From: Streptomyces cynarae
GTDB lineage: Bacteria; Actinomycetota; Actinomycetes; Streptomycetales; Streptomycetaceae
Length of the DNA: 64,000 nucleotides
Direction: 5' to 3'
NCBI RefSeq assembly: GCF_025642135.1
Contig: NZ_CP106793.1
Span: 1,967,001-2,031,000, forward strand
Below are positions 8,544 through 16,523 of the stretch, piece by piece (the stretch's first letter is position 1; every line of letters begins with the position of its first letter). The notes under the pieces are model-generated. The model had not been told where the DNA came from. It did no database searches and saw only the letters and a program-made list of their open reading frames with translations. A program made the translations under genes and the position numbers.

Positions 8544-11345
8544 CTACCGGTGCGAGGTGTACTCCACCACCTGCTGGAACGTCGGCCGGTTCTGCCAGCT
8601 GATCCTGCCGTGCTTGATGCCGCCCAGGGTGCGCTGGACGATCGAGTCGGCGCACCACTGGTCACCGGCGGAGCACTGGTCGTCGCCCGGGTAGACCTGG
8701 GACGCGGTCATGCCCGCCGCCTGCTTCAGCGTGCTGATCAGGATGTCACGGCAGGCGCTCAGGCTGCCGCCCCCGCAGTACTTCTGCGCGAGCGGGCCCT
8801 GCACCGATTCCCCGAGGACCGCCCGGATGTCCTTGTCGACATAGCTCCACCAGCCGTACTGGAAGGAGCTTCCGGCGTGCGAGCCGGTCGGGCCGTGCGC
8901 GGCCGACGGGGACTCGTCGATCGGCAGGTTGTTGCCGAAGGCGGTGTACAGGTCGCTGCCGAGGCCCGGTTGGAACTCGGCCTTCACCAGCAGTGGCCAC
9001 CAGGCGTCCAGGATGCGGATGGCGTCGGCGTTGGCATACGACTTCGACCCGGCCGAGGTCTCCGTGCGCTTGGCGCCCGCCGTCACCCAGGCCTGCAGCT
9101 TGCTGACCGCCGCCGCGGCGGTGGAGTCCGTCACCGTACTGCTGTTGACGACCTTCAGCAGCTTCGGCAGCACGTCCTCGGCGCGCAGATCCGCGAGAGC
9201 CGCGTCCGCCATCGCCTTCACGAGGGCCGGCCTGGTCACCCCGCCGGCCGCTACCAGCTTCCTCACCCGGTCCTCGAGCAGGTTGCCGCGGTGGACCGAG
9301 CCCTCGCCCCAGGGAGCGGCCGTGTAGTCCTTGGCCTGCTTGTTGTTCCAGGAGATGTAGTAGTCCTGGTCGACGGAGTTGGGGTGCTGGGACGGCAGGG
9401 TGTAGTCGGCCGTGTTGGTCGCCGGGTCCCAGTCGCGCCACTCGTACGCCGCCTGCGCCCAGACGGGGAACTCGGCGTCGACACCGCTCGCCCGCACCGG
9501 GTTGTCGCCGCTGTTGTAGTACGCGGTGTGCTGGGAGTCGGCGTAGAACCAGTTGAAGGTGTAGTTGATGTGCTGGACCGCGCTCTGGAAGTCCTTCGGG
9601 CCCTTGACGTAGTCGGGGTCGTTCAGCATCTGGAAGCCGATGATCGAGTCGGCCTCGTGCAGGTAGGACGAGCGCAGGGTGGTGTAGGCGACCTTCTTGC
9701 CGCCGACCGTGGCGCGGTACTCCACGGGCCCGTACTTCGTGCGCCACACGCGCATGGTGTAGGAGCCGGCCGGGGTCGAGTCAGCGGTCGTGGGTGACCA
9801 GGAGTTCTTCTGCTCGATCTTGTCCATGGCGGTGCAGGTGCCGTGGTACAGGTAGTGGTAGTCGTCCTGGCACAGCTCGACCGCGTAGGTGTCGATGATG
9901 TCCTGGCCGGAGGTGGTCGCACTCCACGAGTAGTCCTGGCCGCGGCCCAGTTCGACGTACATGCTCAGGCCCGCGAAGGATGCGCCGCGGGCGCTGATGC
10001 CGGGCCCCTGGATCTCCTGGAGCATGAGGAGCTGGGGTGCGAAGTAGCCGGTCTGCGGGCCGAAGACGGCGATGGGGTGGCCGCTCGCGGTGTACTTGCC
10101 GCTCACGACGAGGGCGTTGGACATGCCGCGCCTGGCGGAGGTCAGGGCGGTGGTGGCCGCGGTCTTCGACGCGCTCGTCGCGCTCGAGGTCGCCGCGCTC
10201 CCGGTGCGGTCGTAGACGAGCGGTTCCTGGGTCACCGAGCCCGCCTCGGGCAGCGCCTCGCCCTGGGGGCTCGACGGCTTGGTCGCGTACGGGAAGCTCT
10301 CGCCGTTGTGGACGGTGAGGACGGCCTCTGGGTCGTTGCGCTCGCGGAAGGACTCCCAGACCTTGGTGCCCTCCTCCACGCCGTACTTGGACTGGGCGGC
10401 CAGCAGGGAGATCGCGTTGTTGACCTCGCCGCCCCCGCCGGAGCCGAAGAGCGCGCCGATGACGGAGGCGAGTGCCACCAGGTCGGTGACCTTGAAGTGC
10501 TCGATGGTGCCGGCGTTGGTGATGGAGTCCTTGTGGCCGGTCAGGACGTACTCGCCGGGGAAGTAGCGGCCGCTGTCGGAGGCGTCGATGTAGGCGTTGA
10601 CGCCGGCCAGATAGGCATTGACGTCGGCGAGGGCCTGCTTGCCGCGGTCGCCGGCGGCGGCCACCGCGTTGTCGATCTGCGCCTGGAGGTCTGCCTCGGT
10701 GTAGGGCGCGTTGCGCCAGAACTCCTGCTCGAGCCCCTGATTGGCGGCGGCGCCGCCCGCGAAGGAGGTGAGCTGTCCGCGGCCCACGTGCCGGAAGACG
10801 TCCATCAGCCACAGCCGGTCCTCAGCCGCGGCATACCCGGCGCCGAACTCCGTGCCGTACCTGGTGGTACCGGTGATGTGCGGGACGCCCGTCTTCTTGT
10901 CGCGGACGATCGTCACGTCGCCGCGACCGGCGGGCTTCTCGGTGGAGGCGACTTGATCGGACGGGACGCCGAACGAGGCGTCGTTGAAGAAGTTGTTGAT
11001 CTTCGCGTCGGTGAGGGTGGAGTAGCCGGTGGCCAGGTTGGCGTAGGGGCCGAGCTGGTCCTCGGCGTGGTCGGGCTGGGTGCCGAAGGCCTGGTTGAGC
11101 AGGATCTGGGCGAGGGTGGCATTGCCGTTCTCGCCGGGCGGGAGGATGTCCGAACACTGGCCGCCGCAGTAGTCGTTCGACGCGGCCGCCTCCGCGGTGC
11201 CCGTGGCCGCCTGGGCGGTGGCCGCGGCGGTCGGGGACAAAAGCCCCGCGATGAGCACGCATATCGAGGCGGCCTTGAGGAACTTGGGGGTTCTGCGAGG
11301 AGTTCTCAGTCTGTCGAGGGCGGTGCGTGGGGTGCGCCGTGGCAT
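8544..11345 (-). CDS. Secreted penicillin acylase-family Ntn hydrolase
   Basis: A 933-residue precursor of the penicillin G acylase / acyl-homoserine-lactone acylase family. A basic N-terminus and a hydrophobic segment (AASICVLIAGLLSPTAAATA) form a signal peptide. The alpha-chain region includes HITGTTRYGTEFGAGYAAAE and DRLWLMDVFRHVGRGQL. The beta chain should start at Ser409 in RRGMSNALVVSGKYTASG, where autocatalytic cleavage exposes the nucleophile. These enzymes hydrolyse amide bonds of beta-lactams, acylated lactones or lipopeptides (for example cyclic lipopeptide deacylation in Streptomyces); which applies here cannot be told. At 933 residues it is at the long end of the family. Its promoter region contains a dispersed Streptomyces palindrome at 11363-11405. 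Confidence 0.9.
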   Translation of the reverse strand: MPRRTPRTALDRLRTPRRTPKFLKAASICVLIAGLLSPTAAATAQAATGTAEAAASNDYCGGQCSDILPPGENGNATLAQILLNQAFGTQPDHAEDQLGPYANLATGYSTLTDAKINNFFNDASFGVPSDQVASTEKPAGRGDVTIVRDKKTGVPHITGTTRYGTEFGAGYAAAEDRLWLMDVFRHVGRGQLTSFAGGAAANQGLEQEFWRNAPYTEADLQAQIDNAVAAAGDRGKQALADVNAYLAGVNAYIDASDSGRYFPGEYVLTGHKDSITNAGTIEHFKVTDLVALASVIGALFGSGGGGEVNNAISLLAAQSKYGVEEGTKVWESFRERNDPEAVLTVHNGESFPYATKPSSPQGEALPEAGSVTQEPLVYDRTGSAATSSATSASKTAATTALTSARRGMSNALVVSGKYTASGHPIAVFGPQTGYFAPQLLMLQEIQGPGISARGASFAGLSMYVELGRGQDYSWSATTSGQDIIDTYAVELCQDDYHYLYHGTCTAMDKIEQKNSWSPTTADSTPAGSYTMRVWRTKYGPVEYRATVGGKKVAYTTLRSSYLHEADSIIGFQMLNDPDYVKGPKDFQSAVQHINYTFNWFYADSQHTAYYNSGDNPVRASGVDAEFPVWAQAAYEWRDWDPATNTADYTLPSQHPNSVDQDYYISWNNKQAKDYTAAPWGEGSVHRGNLLEDRVRKLVAAGGVTRPALVKAMADAALADLRAEDVLPKLLKVVNSSTVTDSTAAAAVSKLQAWVTAGAKRTETSAGSKSYANADAIRILDAWWPLLVKAEFQPGLGSDLYTAFGNNLPIDESPSAAHGPTGSHAGSSFQYGWWSYVDKDIRAVLGESVQGPLAQKYCGGGSLSACRDILISTLKQAAGMTASQVYPGDDQCSAGDQWCADSIVQRTLGGIKHGRISWQNRPTFQQVVEYTSHR

Positions 11346-11362
11346 GGCAGCTCCTCCGACGA

Positions 11363-11405
11363 TGGGGGTCCCCCCTGCTCGAGCGGAGGCGAGAGCTTGG
11401 GGGAA
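11363..11405. repeat. Dispersed Streptomyces palindromic repeat
   Basis: The element starts TGGGGGTCCCCCCTGCTCGA and ends GAGAGCTTGGGGGAA, so G5 and C6 runs flank a CTCGAGCGGAGGCGAG stem. Near-copies of this element type are scattered through Streptomyces chromosomes (general knowledge). It lies 18 bp upstream of the acylase start, within its probable 5' leader. Related elements occur here at 12371-12393, 16992-17077 and 55591-55618. Confidence 0.7.
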
Positions 11406-11495
11406 TGGGCGGGCGGACGTTACCGCCGGTATCCCCGCGATTGAAGATGAACATGCGTCAGTTTTTCAACCGTCCGGCAAGTGCTTTTGGAGGTC

Positions 11496-11543
11496 ATCGG
11501 AAATCCGATGGAGCCGAATCGCGTGTCGATACGTCTATTCGGC
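11496..11543. promoter_or_regulatory. Two short palindromes upstream of 11609 gene
   Basis: ATCGGAAATCCGAT (11496-11509) has perfect 6-bp arms, and GCCGAAT (11513-11519) pairs with ATTCGGC (11537-11543). They occupy the 263-bp divergent region between the acylase gene and the hypothetical at 11609. Operator or transcript hairpin is possible; nothing identifies a regulator. Confidence 0.35.
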
Positions 11544-11608
11544 GACGTCCCCAGGACGACGCCGAAGTGACCGAAGTACAGGTGCAGTTGTGACGGAGGT
11601 GCAGGGCG

Positions 11609-12211
11609 ATGGCCGGTTTCCGGAGTCTGGCGAGACAGGTCCGTGATCCGAGGTGCGATCTGGCACTACGGCGCTACTCACTGCGCAAGTGCCTTGAGAA
11701 GTTCGCCCCCTACGGGCACAGGGCGACCTGGGACCACCTGTGCTCCCGGGCCGGGTTCGGGCCCGAGGACCGCTCCCCCGATCCGGCGCGGCTCGTGGCC
11801 GCACTGGAGGAACTGGAGGAGGCCCGGTCCGTGTGGCTCACCTACGAGGCCGAGTTCACGGAGCGCCGCAGGAAGGAGAAGCACGACGGGCTGCGCCGGC
11901 CGGGCAGTGTGGACGACTGGCACCGGCTGACGTGGGGCGGTTTCGGGGTCGCGTGGTGCGACGACCCGCGGGTCCACCCTCATGAACCGCTGGCGGAGGT
12001 GCTGCGCCGGCTCATCGCCGCACTGGAGCGCGAGCCGGGCTCATCGTGTCCGGTGTGCGCCGGTGAGCGCCTCACATGGAGATACGACCTGGCCCATGAG
12101 CCGTCGTCGGGCCCGGTCTGCACGGACTGCGGCATCCTGGTGCCCTCTCACGTGCTGACACCCGGAGCCCTGGCACGGACCAGGCGCGCGCGACTGCTCG
12201 TGTCGGCCTAG
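11609..12211 (+). CDS. Hypothetical protein with zinc-ribbon-like Cys pairs
   Basis: 200 residues, no recognised family. The first 60 residues are basic (MAGFRSLARQVRDPRCDLAL) and the middle is charged and helical. The C-terminal third contains CPVC (Cys147, Cys150) and CTDC (Cys171, Cys174), a spacing that fits a small zinc ribbon. The motif TWGGFGVAWCDDPRVHPHE is a likely conserved patch. There is no signal peptide or membrane segment. ATG at 11609 is preceded by GGAGG. It stands alone between two palindromes and a terminator-like hairpin. Function unknown; a nucleic-acid or regulatory role is only a guess from the Cys pairs. Confidence 0.65.
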   Translation: MAGFRSLARQVRDPRCDLALRRYSLRKCLEKFAPYGHRATWDHLCSRAGFGPEDRSPDPARLVAALEELEEARSVWLTYEAEFTERRRKEKHDGLRRPGSVDDWHRLTWGGFGVAWCDDPRVHPHEPLAEVLRRLIAALEREPGSSCPVCAGERLTWRYDLAHEPSSGPVCTDCGILVPSHVLTPGALARTRRARLLVSA

Positions 12212-12223
12212 GGCCCGGATCGT

Positions 12224-12252
12224 GGGGGTGCGCCGGGGGATGCCGCACCCCC
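12224..12252 (+). terminator. Hairpin terminator after the 11609 gene
   Basis: GGGGGTGCG (12224-12232) pairs perfectly with CGCACCCCC (12244-12252) over an 11-base loop, starting 12 bp after the stop codon. Confidence 0.75.
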
Positions 12253-12370
12253 GTTGTCAGCGGCTCCTGACCCACCGGGACAGGGCGCGGAGGTGAGCCT
12301 GGGGCCGACGGGTGCCCGGTGCCGGGGCGAGCCGGGAGGACGCGCGCAGCCGGGCGCCTGCGGGGCGCCT

Positions 12371-12393
12371 CCCCCAGCTCGTCGAGGAGGGGG
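12371..12393. repeat. Nested hairpin, dispersed-repeat type
   Basis: CCCCC, AG, CTCG, T, CGAG, GA, GGGGG form two stacked stems. It resembles the G5/C5-bounded dispersed repeats in this window and sits downstream of soxR in otherwise featureless DNA (12253-12480); it could also terminate soxR. Confidence 0.45.
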
Positions 12394-12480
12394 TGGCCCC
12401 AGCGCCCACCCGTGCAGCCCTGGGGTCCTCCAGGCCGTCAGGGCTCTGGGGGAGACGACTGCTCGCCGGGCGGCGGGGAG

Positions 12481-12945
12481 CTACCGCTTGCGGCGTTCCA
12501 CCATCAGGCGGGAGCCCGACTGCCGTTCGCCGAACACGTCGTCCGGGTTGGACAGTACGCATGTCTCCAGGGACAGGCACCCGCAGCCGATGCAGTCGGT
12601 CAGGTGGTCCCGCAGGCGGCTCAGCTGCTTGATGCGTTCGTCCAGTTCGGAGCGCCAGGCCACGGAGAGGCGGGCCCAGTCCTCGCGGGTGGGTGTGCGC
12701 TCCTCCGGGAGCTGCGCCAGCGCCTCGCGGATCGTGGCCAGCGGGATGCCCACCCGTTGCGCCGCCCGTACGAAGGCGACCCTGCGCAGTGCGTCCCGGG
12801 AGTAGCGGCGCTGGTTGCCCGCGGTGCGGCGGCTGCTGATCAGGCCCTTGGACTCGTAGAAGTGCAGGGCGGAGACGGCGGCGCCGCTGCGGGCGGACAA
12901 CTGGCCGACGGTCAGCTCGTGGATCTTCTCCGGGATCTGGGGCAC
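12481..12945 (-). CDS. soxR: Redox-sensing MerR-family activator SoxR
   Basis: 154 residues. The N-terminal MerR helix-turn-helix is LTVGQLSARSGAAVSALHFY, followed by RRTAGNQRRYSRDALRRVAF and the dimerisation helix. The [2Fe-2S] cluster ligands are Cys118, 121, 123 and 129 in CIGCGCLSLETC, the exact CX2CXCX5C signature of SoxR. In Streptomyces, SoxR responds to redox-active compounds such as endogenous actinorhodin-like pigments and phenazines rather than running a superoxide regulon (known biology). The start used is GTG at 12945, giving the conserved PQIPEKIHELTVG N-terminus; its ribosome site is poor, so it may be leaderless. Confidence 0.95.
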   Translation of the reverse strand: MPQIPEKIHELTVGQLSARSGAAVSALHFYESKGLISSRRTAGNQRRYSRDALRRVAFVRAAQRVGIPLATIREALAQLPEERTPTREDWARLSVAWRSELDERIKQLSRLRDHLTDCIGCGCLSLETCVLSNPDDVFGERQSGSRLMVERRKR

Positions 12946-13010
12946 CTTCCAGAGCCTACCCACCGCGGCACAGGCGTCGTCCGTTGACACCGGTGCCGCA
13001 CCCGACCATG

Positions 13011-13026
13011 CTAAGCAGTTGCTTAG
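13011..13026. promoter_or_regulatory. Palindromic operator CTAAGCAGTTGCTTAG
   Basis: Perfect 6-bp arms around AGTT, 35 bp before the MaoC start and 65 bp before soxR. A related half (CTAAGC, N4, GCTC on the minus strand) lies at 14216-14229 upstream of the TetR at 13543. Inferred: operator of that TetR, controlling the MaoC gene. Confidence 0.5.
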
Positions 13027-13060
13027 ACATCGTGATTTCGTGACGCGAAAGGCCGGGAAC

Positions 13061-13522
13061 ATGGCAGAGCCGAGGACCTTCACGTCCGCCGACGAGCTGA
13101 AGGCGGCGGTGGGCGAGCAGCTGGGGTACACCGACTGGCTGGAGATCGACCAGAAGCGGATCGACCTGTTCGCGGAAGCGACCGGCGACCACCAGTGGAT
13201 CCATGTGGATCCGGAGAAGGCGGCCCAGGGCCCCTTCGGGACCACCATCGCGCACGGCTACCTCACGCTGTCGCTGCTCCCGCTGTTCGGGCCGCAGCTG
13301 ATCAAGGTGGAGGGCGTGAAGATGGGCGTCAACTACGGCACCAACAAGGTCCGTTTCCCCGCCCCGGTGCCGGTCGGCTCCCGGGTGCGCGCCACCGCGA
13401 CGATCTCGGGCGTCGAGGAGGTGCAGGGCGGCGTGCAGGTGGCCGTCGCCTTCACCGTGGAGCGCGAGGGCGGCGACAAGCCGGTGTGCGTCGCCGAGTC
13501 GGTCGCGCGCTACTACCTCTGA
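13061..13522 (+). CDS. MaoC-like (R)-enoyl-CoA hydratase
   Basis: 153 residues with the hot-dog fold hydratase 2 motif FAEATGDHQWIHVDPEKA, whose Asp and His are the catalytic pair, and the TIAHGYLTLSLLP helix typical of MaoC dehydratases. It hydrates trans-2-enoyl-CoA to (R)-3-hydroxyacyl-CoA in fatty acid, PHA or polyketide-related metabolism (family knowledge). ATG at 13061 is chosen for the conserved N-terminus; an in-frame upstream codon at 13019 would extend into the operator. It is divergent from soxR, with a palindromic operator in the shared promoter region, and convergent with a TetR gene 20 bp away that probably controls it. Confidence 0.9.
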   Translation: MAEPRTFTSADELKAAVGEQLGYTDWLEIDQKRIDLFAEATGDHQWIHVDPEKAAQGPFGTTIAHGYLTLSLLPLFGPQLIKVEGVKMGVNYGTNKVRFPAPVPVGSRVRATATISGVEEVQGGVQVAVAFTVEREGGDKPVCVAESVARYYL

Positions 13523-13542
13523 CACCCGGCCGGGCGGGGCGC

Positions 13543-14169
13543 CTACTTCCGCGCCCCCACCATCCGCAGCACGAGGTCGGCGTAGAGCGCGCCGACCTCC
13601 TCGGGGGTCCGGGACCCGTCGACGTTGAACCAGCGGGCGACGTCGATGCACAGGGAGAGGATGGCCAGCGTCGTCCCCTTCACGTCCAGCACGTCGAACT
13701 CGCCCGCGGCCACGCCGTCCTCGACGATCCCGCGCACCTCGGCGTCCACCTGACGGCGCAGAGCCAGGATCTCGGCGCGGGCGTCCGGGCCGAGCGCGTC
13801 CAGTTCGTACTGCACGACCCGCGCGGTGGTGCGCCGTCCGGCGTGCCAGCGGACGAAGGAGCTCACGGCGTCGGCGAGCCGCTCGGTCGCGCTGCCCTCG
13901 CGCCGGGCCGCCGTGCGCAGGATCTCCAGGGCCTTGTCGTGACCGATGCGGCTGATGCGGTGAAGCAGCTCTTCCTTGGTCTTGTAGTGGATGTAGAGCG
14001 CGGCCGGGCTCATTCCGGCGCGGCCCGCGATGTCACGGGTCGTCGTGGCGTGGTAGCCGCGTTCGGCGAAGGCCTCGACCGCGGCGACCAGCAGCCGCCG
14101 GGCCGCGTCCGGGGTCACCTCGGCCCACGGCTCCATCTCGCCGCCGGCCGTCTCCTCCGCCGTACTCAT
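13543..14169 (-). CDS. TetR-family regulator
   Basis: 208 residues. The helix-turn-helix is RLLVAAVEAFAERGYHATTT then RDIAGRAGMSPAALYIHYKT, with a helical C-terminal domain (residues about 90-200) as in acyl-CoA-responsive TetR proteins. It ends 20 bp from the convergent MaoC hydratase gene. The operator-like CTAAGC-N4-GCTC in its own upstream region (14216-14229, minus strand) resembles the palindrome in the MaoC promoter (13011-13026), so autoregulation plus control of the hydratase is likely. Ligand unknown. Confidence 0.88.
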   Translation of the reverse strand: MSTAEETAGGEMEPWAEVTPDAARRLLVAAVEAFAERGYHATTTRDIAGRAGMSPAALYIHYKTKEELLHRISRIGHDKALEILRTAARREGSATERLADAVSSFVRWHAGRRTTARVVQYELDALGPDARAEILALRRQVDAEVRGIVEDGVAAGEFDVLDVKGTTLAILSLCIDVARWFNVDGSRTPEEVGALYADLVLRMVGARK

Positions 14170-14214
14170 CGCTCGCCCCTTCCACTGGCAGGACGAACAC
14201 CATACCTCCGAAGG

Positions 14215-14241
14215 TGAGCGGGCGCTTAGTGTGCCCGCTCA
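14215..14241. promoter_or_regulatory. 9-bp perfect inverted repeat (TGAGCGGGC / GCCCGCTCA)
   Basis: The arms at 14215-14223 and 14233-14241 flank GCTTAGTGT. The repeat overlaps the stop codon of the YiaA-like gene and sits 46 bp upstream of the TetR start. It could terminate the upstream gene, act as TetR operator (it contains the CTAAGC-type half site), or both. Confidence 0.5.
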
Positions 14242-14526
14242 GAGCTTTTCGAAGGGGTCGTGCTCGGCGAGCAGCTTCTCCAGCCTGGCCTGGTCGACCC
14301 GGCTGACGATCTGCCCGGCCTCCTGGCGGTCCCGGATCACCTTGGCGAGGGTGAAGGCGGAGGTCACCAGGTACAGGACGGCGATCCCGAGGAAGGCGCG
14401 CACCCAGGCGTCGGCGTGCAGTCGGAAGATCCCGACGGCGGTGGCCACCAGGGCGATGGCGAAGGACGCCACGGCCTGCCCGTAGAAGGCGGCCGTGTTC
14501 TGCTGTCTGACCGGAGTCTCACTCAT
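14239..14526 (-). CDS. YiaA/YiaB-family small inner membrane protein
   Basis: 95 residues with two hydrophobic helices, FYGQAVASFAIALVATAVGI and AWVRAFLGIAVLYLVTSAFT, separated by a short polar loop (FRLHAD), which is the YiaAB two-helix domain. The C-terminal tail is charged (RDRQEAGQIVSRVDQARLEK). The start at 14526 (MSETPVRQQN) fits family proteins; an upstream in-frame ATG at 14568 would add an Arg-rich stretch. No function has been established for the family. It lies between a TetR and an acyl-CoA dehydrogenase on the same strand. Confidence 0.8.
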   Translation of the reverse strand: MSETPVRQQNTAAFYGQAVASFAIALVATAVGIFRLHADAWVRAFLGIAVLYLVTSAFTLAKVIRDRQEAGQIVSRVDQARLEKLLAEHDPFEKL

Positions 14527-14586
14527 GTGGACCAGGGTCGGCGGACGGCGGCGCCGGGACATCCGCACGCGTACTCACAGCGGTAC

Positions 14587-15738
14587 TCAGAACGCCGAAA
14601 CGCCCGTCAGCGCCCGCCCGATGACCAGTTTCTGGATCTGGCTGGTGCCCTCGTAGAGGGTCATCACCCGGGCGTCCCGCAGCAGTTTGCCCACGGGGTA
14701 CTCGTCGATGTAGCCGTAGCCGCCGAAGACCTGAAGGGCGTTGTTCGCGGCGCGGACGGCTGCCTCGGAGGCGAACAGCTTGGCCTTGGAGGACTCGACG
14801 GCGAAGGGCAGTCCGCGGTCGATCAGGTCGGCGACGCGCCAGGTCAGCAGCCGTGCGGCGTCCACGTCGACGGCGATGTCGCTGAGGAGTTCCTGGACGA
14901 GCTGGTGGTGGGCGATGGTCCTGCCGAACTGCTCCCGTTCGCCCGCGTACGTCACCGCCGCCTCCAGCGCGGCCCGGGCTATGCCGACGCAGCCCGCCGC
15001 CACCGACATCCGGCCCTTGGCGAGCGCGGACATGGCGACGGAGAAACCCTTGCCCTCCGGGGCCAGCATCGCGGAGGCGGGGACGCGGACGTCCTCAAGG
15101 ACCAGTTCGGCGGTCGCCTGGCCACGCAGGCCGAGTTTGCCGTGCACGGCGCGGCGGGTCAGGCCGGGGGTGTCGGTGGGGACGAGGAAGGCGGAGACGC
15201 CCTTGTGACCGGGGGCGTCGGTGGAGCGGGCGAAGAGGAGGACGACGTCGGCCCAGGTGCCGTTGGTGATGAACATCTTGGTGCCGTTGATCACGTAGTG
15301 GTCGCCGTCGCGTACCGCCCTGGTGGCGAGGTTGCCCGCGTCGGATCCGGTGCCCGGTTCGGTGAGCCCGAAGCAGCCGACGTACTCCCCGGACGTCAGC
15401 CCCGGAAGCCAGCGGCGCTTCTGCTCCTCGCTCCCCCAGGCGGCGATCGTCTTGGCGACCAGGCCGAGCGAGACGGACACGATTCCGCGCACGGACGAGT
15501 CGCCGCGTCCCAGTTCCTCGGTCACCAGGCAGTACGCGAGATGGTCGCCGCCCGCGCCGCCGTACTCCTCGTCGATGGTGAGCCCGAGGAAGCCGACCTC
15601 GCCGAGCTTCTTGACGATCGAGCGGTCCACTTCCTCCGCCCGGTCCCAGGCGACGACGTGCGGGGCGATCTCGCGGGTCACGAACTCCTCGGCCAGCCGT
15701 CGCACGGCCACCTGCTCCTCGCTGAGCTCCAGGTTCAC
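14587..15738 (-). CDS. Acyl-CoA dehydrogenase
   Basis: 383 residues, the standard length. It has the flavin signature GCFGLTEPGTGSDAG, the substrate loop GTKMFITNGTWADVV, and the C-terminal motif RVMTLYEGTSQIQKLVIGR with the catalytic base Glu363. This places it in the short/branched-chain acyl-CoA dehydrogenase group, performing the first step of beta-oxidation or of Leu/Val/Ile breakdown. GTG start at 15738. It is divergent from the TetR at 15826, with the 20-bp palindrome 15781-15800 between them, so it is very likely repressed by that TetR. Confidence 0.95.
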   Translation of the reverse strand: MNLELSEEQVAVRRLAEEFVTREIAPHVVAWDRAEEVDRSIVKKLGEVGFLGLTIDEEYGGAGGDHLAYCLVTEELGRGDSSVRGIVSVSLGLVAKTIAAWGSEEQKRRWLPGLTSGEYVGCFGLTEPGTGSDAGNLATRAVRDGDHYVINGTKMFITNGTWADVVLLFARSTDAPGHKGVSAFLVPTDTPGLTRRAVHGKLGLRGQATAELVLEDVRVPASAMLAPEGKGFSVAMSALAKGRMSVAAGCVGIARAALEAAVTYAGEREQFGRTIAHHQLVQELLSDIAVDVDAARLLTWRVADLIDRGLPFAVESSKAKLFASEAAVRAANNALQVFGGYGYIDEYPVGKLLRDARVMTLYEGTSQIQKLVIGRALTGVSAF

Positions 15739-15780
15739 GACACGTCACCCCTCGGGCAGATCATTGAATGCGGCACATTT

Positions 15781-15800
15781 AAATTAGCGCCGCTAGTTTT
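15781..15800. promoter_or_regulatory. Operator AAATTAGCGCCGCTAGTTTT, shared with 20939-20958
   Basis: A 20-bp near-palindrome in the divergent region of the acyl-CoA dehydrogenase and the TetR at 15826. It matches 20939-20958 (AAACTAGCGCCGGTAGTTTT) at 18 of 20 positions. The AT-rich ends stand out strongly from the local composition. Confidence 0.75.
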
Positions 15801-15825
15801 CCAGCGCAGCCCTACTATGTGCGCC

Positions 15826-16467
15826 ATGGCCCGACCGCGCAAGCCCCTCCTCAGCACCGACCGCATCGTCGCCACGGCGCGGGCTCTGGTGGACGCGGAA
15901 GGCCTCGCGGCCGTCTCCACGCGCCGGCTCGCCGCCGAACTCGGGGTCAGCGGCCCGTCGCTGTACAACCACTTCCGCACCAAGGACGAGATCCTGGAGG
16001 CGGTCGCCGACTCGGTGAGCGCGCAGGTCGATCTGTCGATGTTCGAGGACGGCCGGCCCTGGCGGACCGCGCTGCACGACTGGGCGGTCTCCTACCGGGC
16101 CGCGCTGCGCGACCACCCGAACATCGTGCCCGTCCTGGCCCGCGGGCCCGGCCGTCGCCCGGCCGCGCTGCGCCTCGCGGACGCGGTCTACGGGGCGATG
16201 GTCGACGCGGGATGGCCGCCCGCGCAGGCCACCTCCATCGGCGCGCTGATGCGCTACTTCGTGATGGGCTCGGCTCTCGGCTCGTTCGCGGGCGGTTTCG
16301 TCGACGACGCGGCGGCGTACGACCCGGCCGACTACCCCCACCTCGGGCAGGCCCACCTCCTCGCCGACCAGCAGGAGAAGATCGACGAACGGGCCTTCGA
16401 GACGGGGCTGGCGGCCCTGCTGGACGGACTGGAGCGGCAGTACGAGCAGGTGAAGCGCCCCGTGTAG
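15826..16467 (+). CDS. TetR-family regulator of an acyl-CoA/aldehyde catabolic regulon
   Basis: 213 residues. The helix-turn-helix is ALVDAEGLAAVSTRRLAAEL then GVSGPSLYNHFRTKDEILEA, with a TetR_C-type ligand domain after residue 80. ATG at 15826 is preferred; ATG at 15817 adds three residues. The operator 15781-15800 lies in its own promoter, shared with the divergent acyl-CoA dehydrogenase, and a near-identical copy lies before the aldehyde dehydrogenase/alcohol dehydrogenase operon 5 kb away. Inferred: one regulator controls all three units, derepressing when an acyl-CoA or aldehyde-derived ligand appears. Confidence 0.9.
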   Translation: MARPRKPLLSTDRIVATARALVDAEGLAAVSTRRLAAELGVSGPSLYNHFRTKDEILEAVADSVSAQVDLSMFEDGRPWRTALHDWAVSYRAALRDHPNIVPVLARGPGRRPAALRLADAVYGAMVDAGWPPAQATSIGALMRYFVMGSALGSFAGGFVDDAAAYDPADYPHLGQAHLLADQQEKIDERAFETGLAALLDGLERQYEQVKRPV

Positions 16468-16523
16468 CGCAGGCGGGGCATGCTTCGGCCAGCGCCGAAG
16501 TGTCCGTGGTCGATGCTGGACGC

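Noticed and set aside
14260..15780. Long plus-strand open frame leading into the TetR gene at 15826
   Set aside because: The upstream part is antisense to the acyl-CoA dehydrogenase and has no protein-like motifs. Only the part from 15826 is a real gene.
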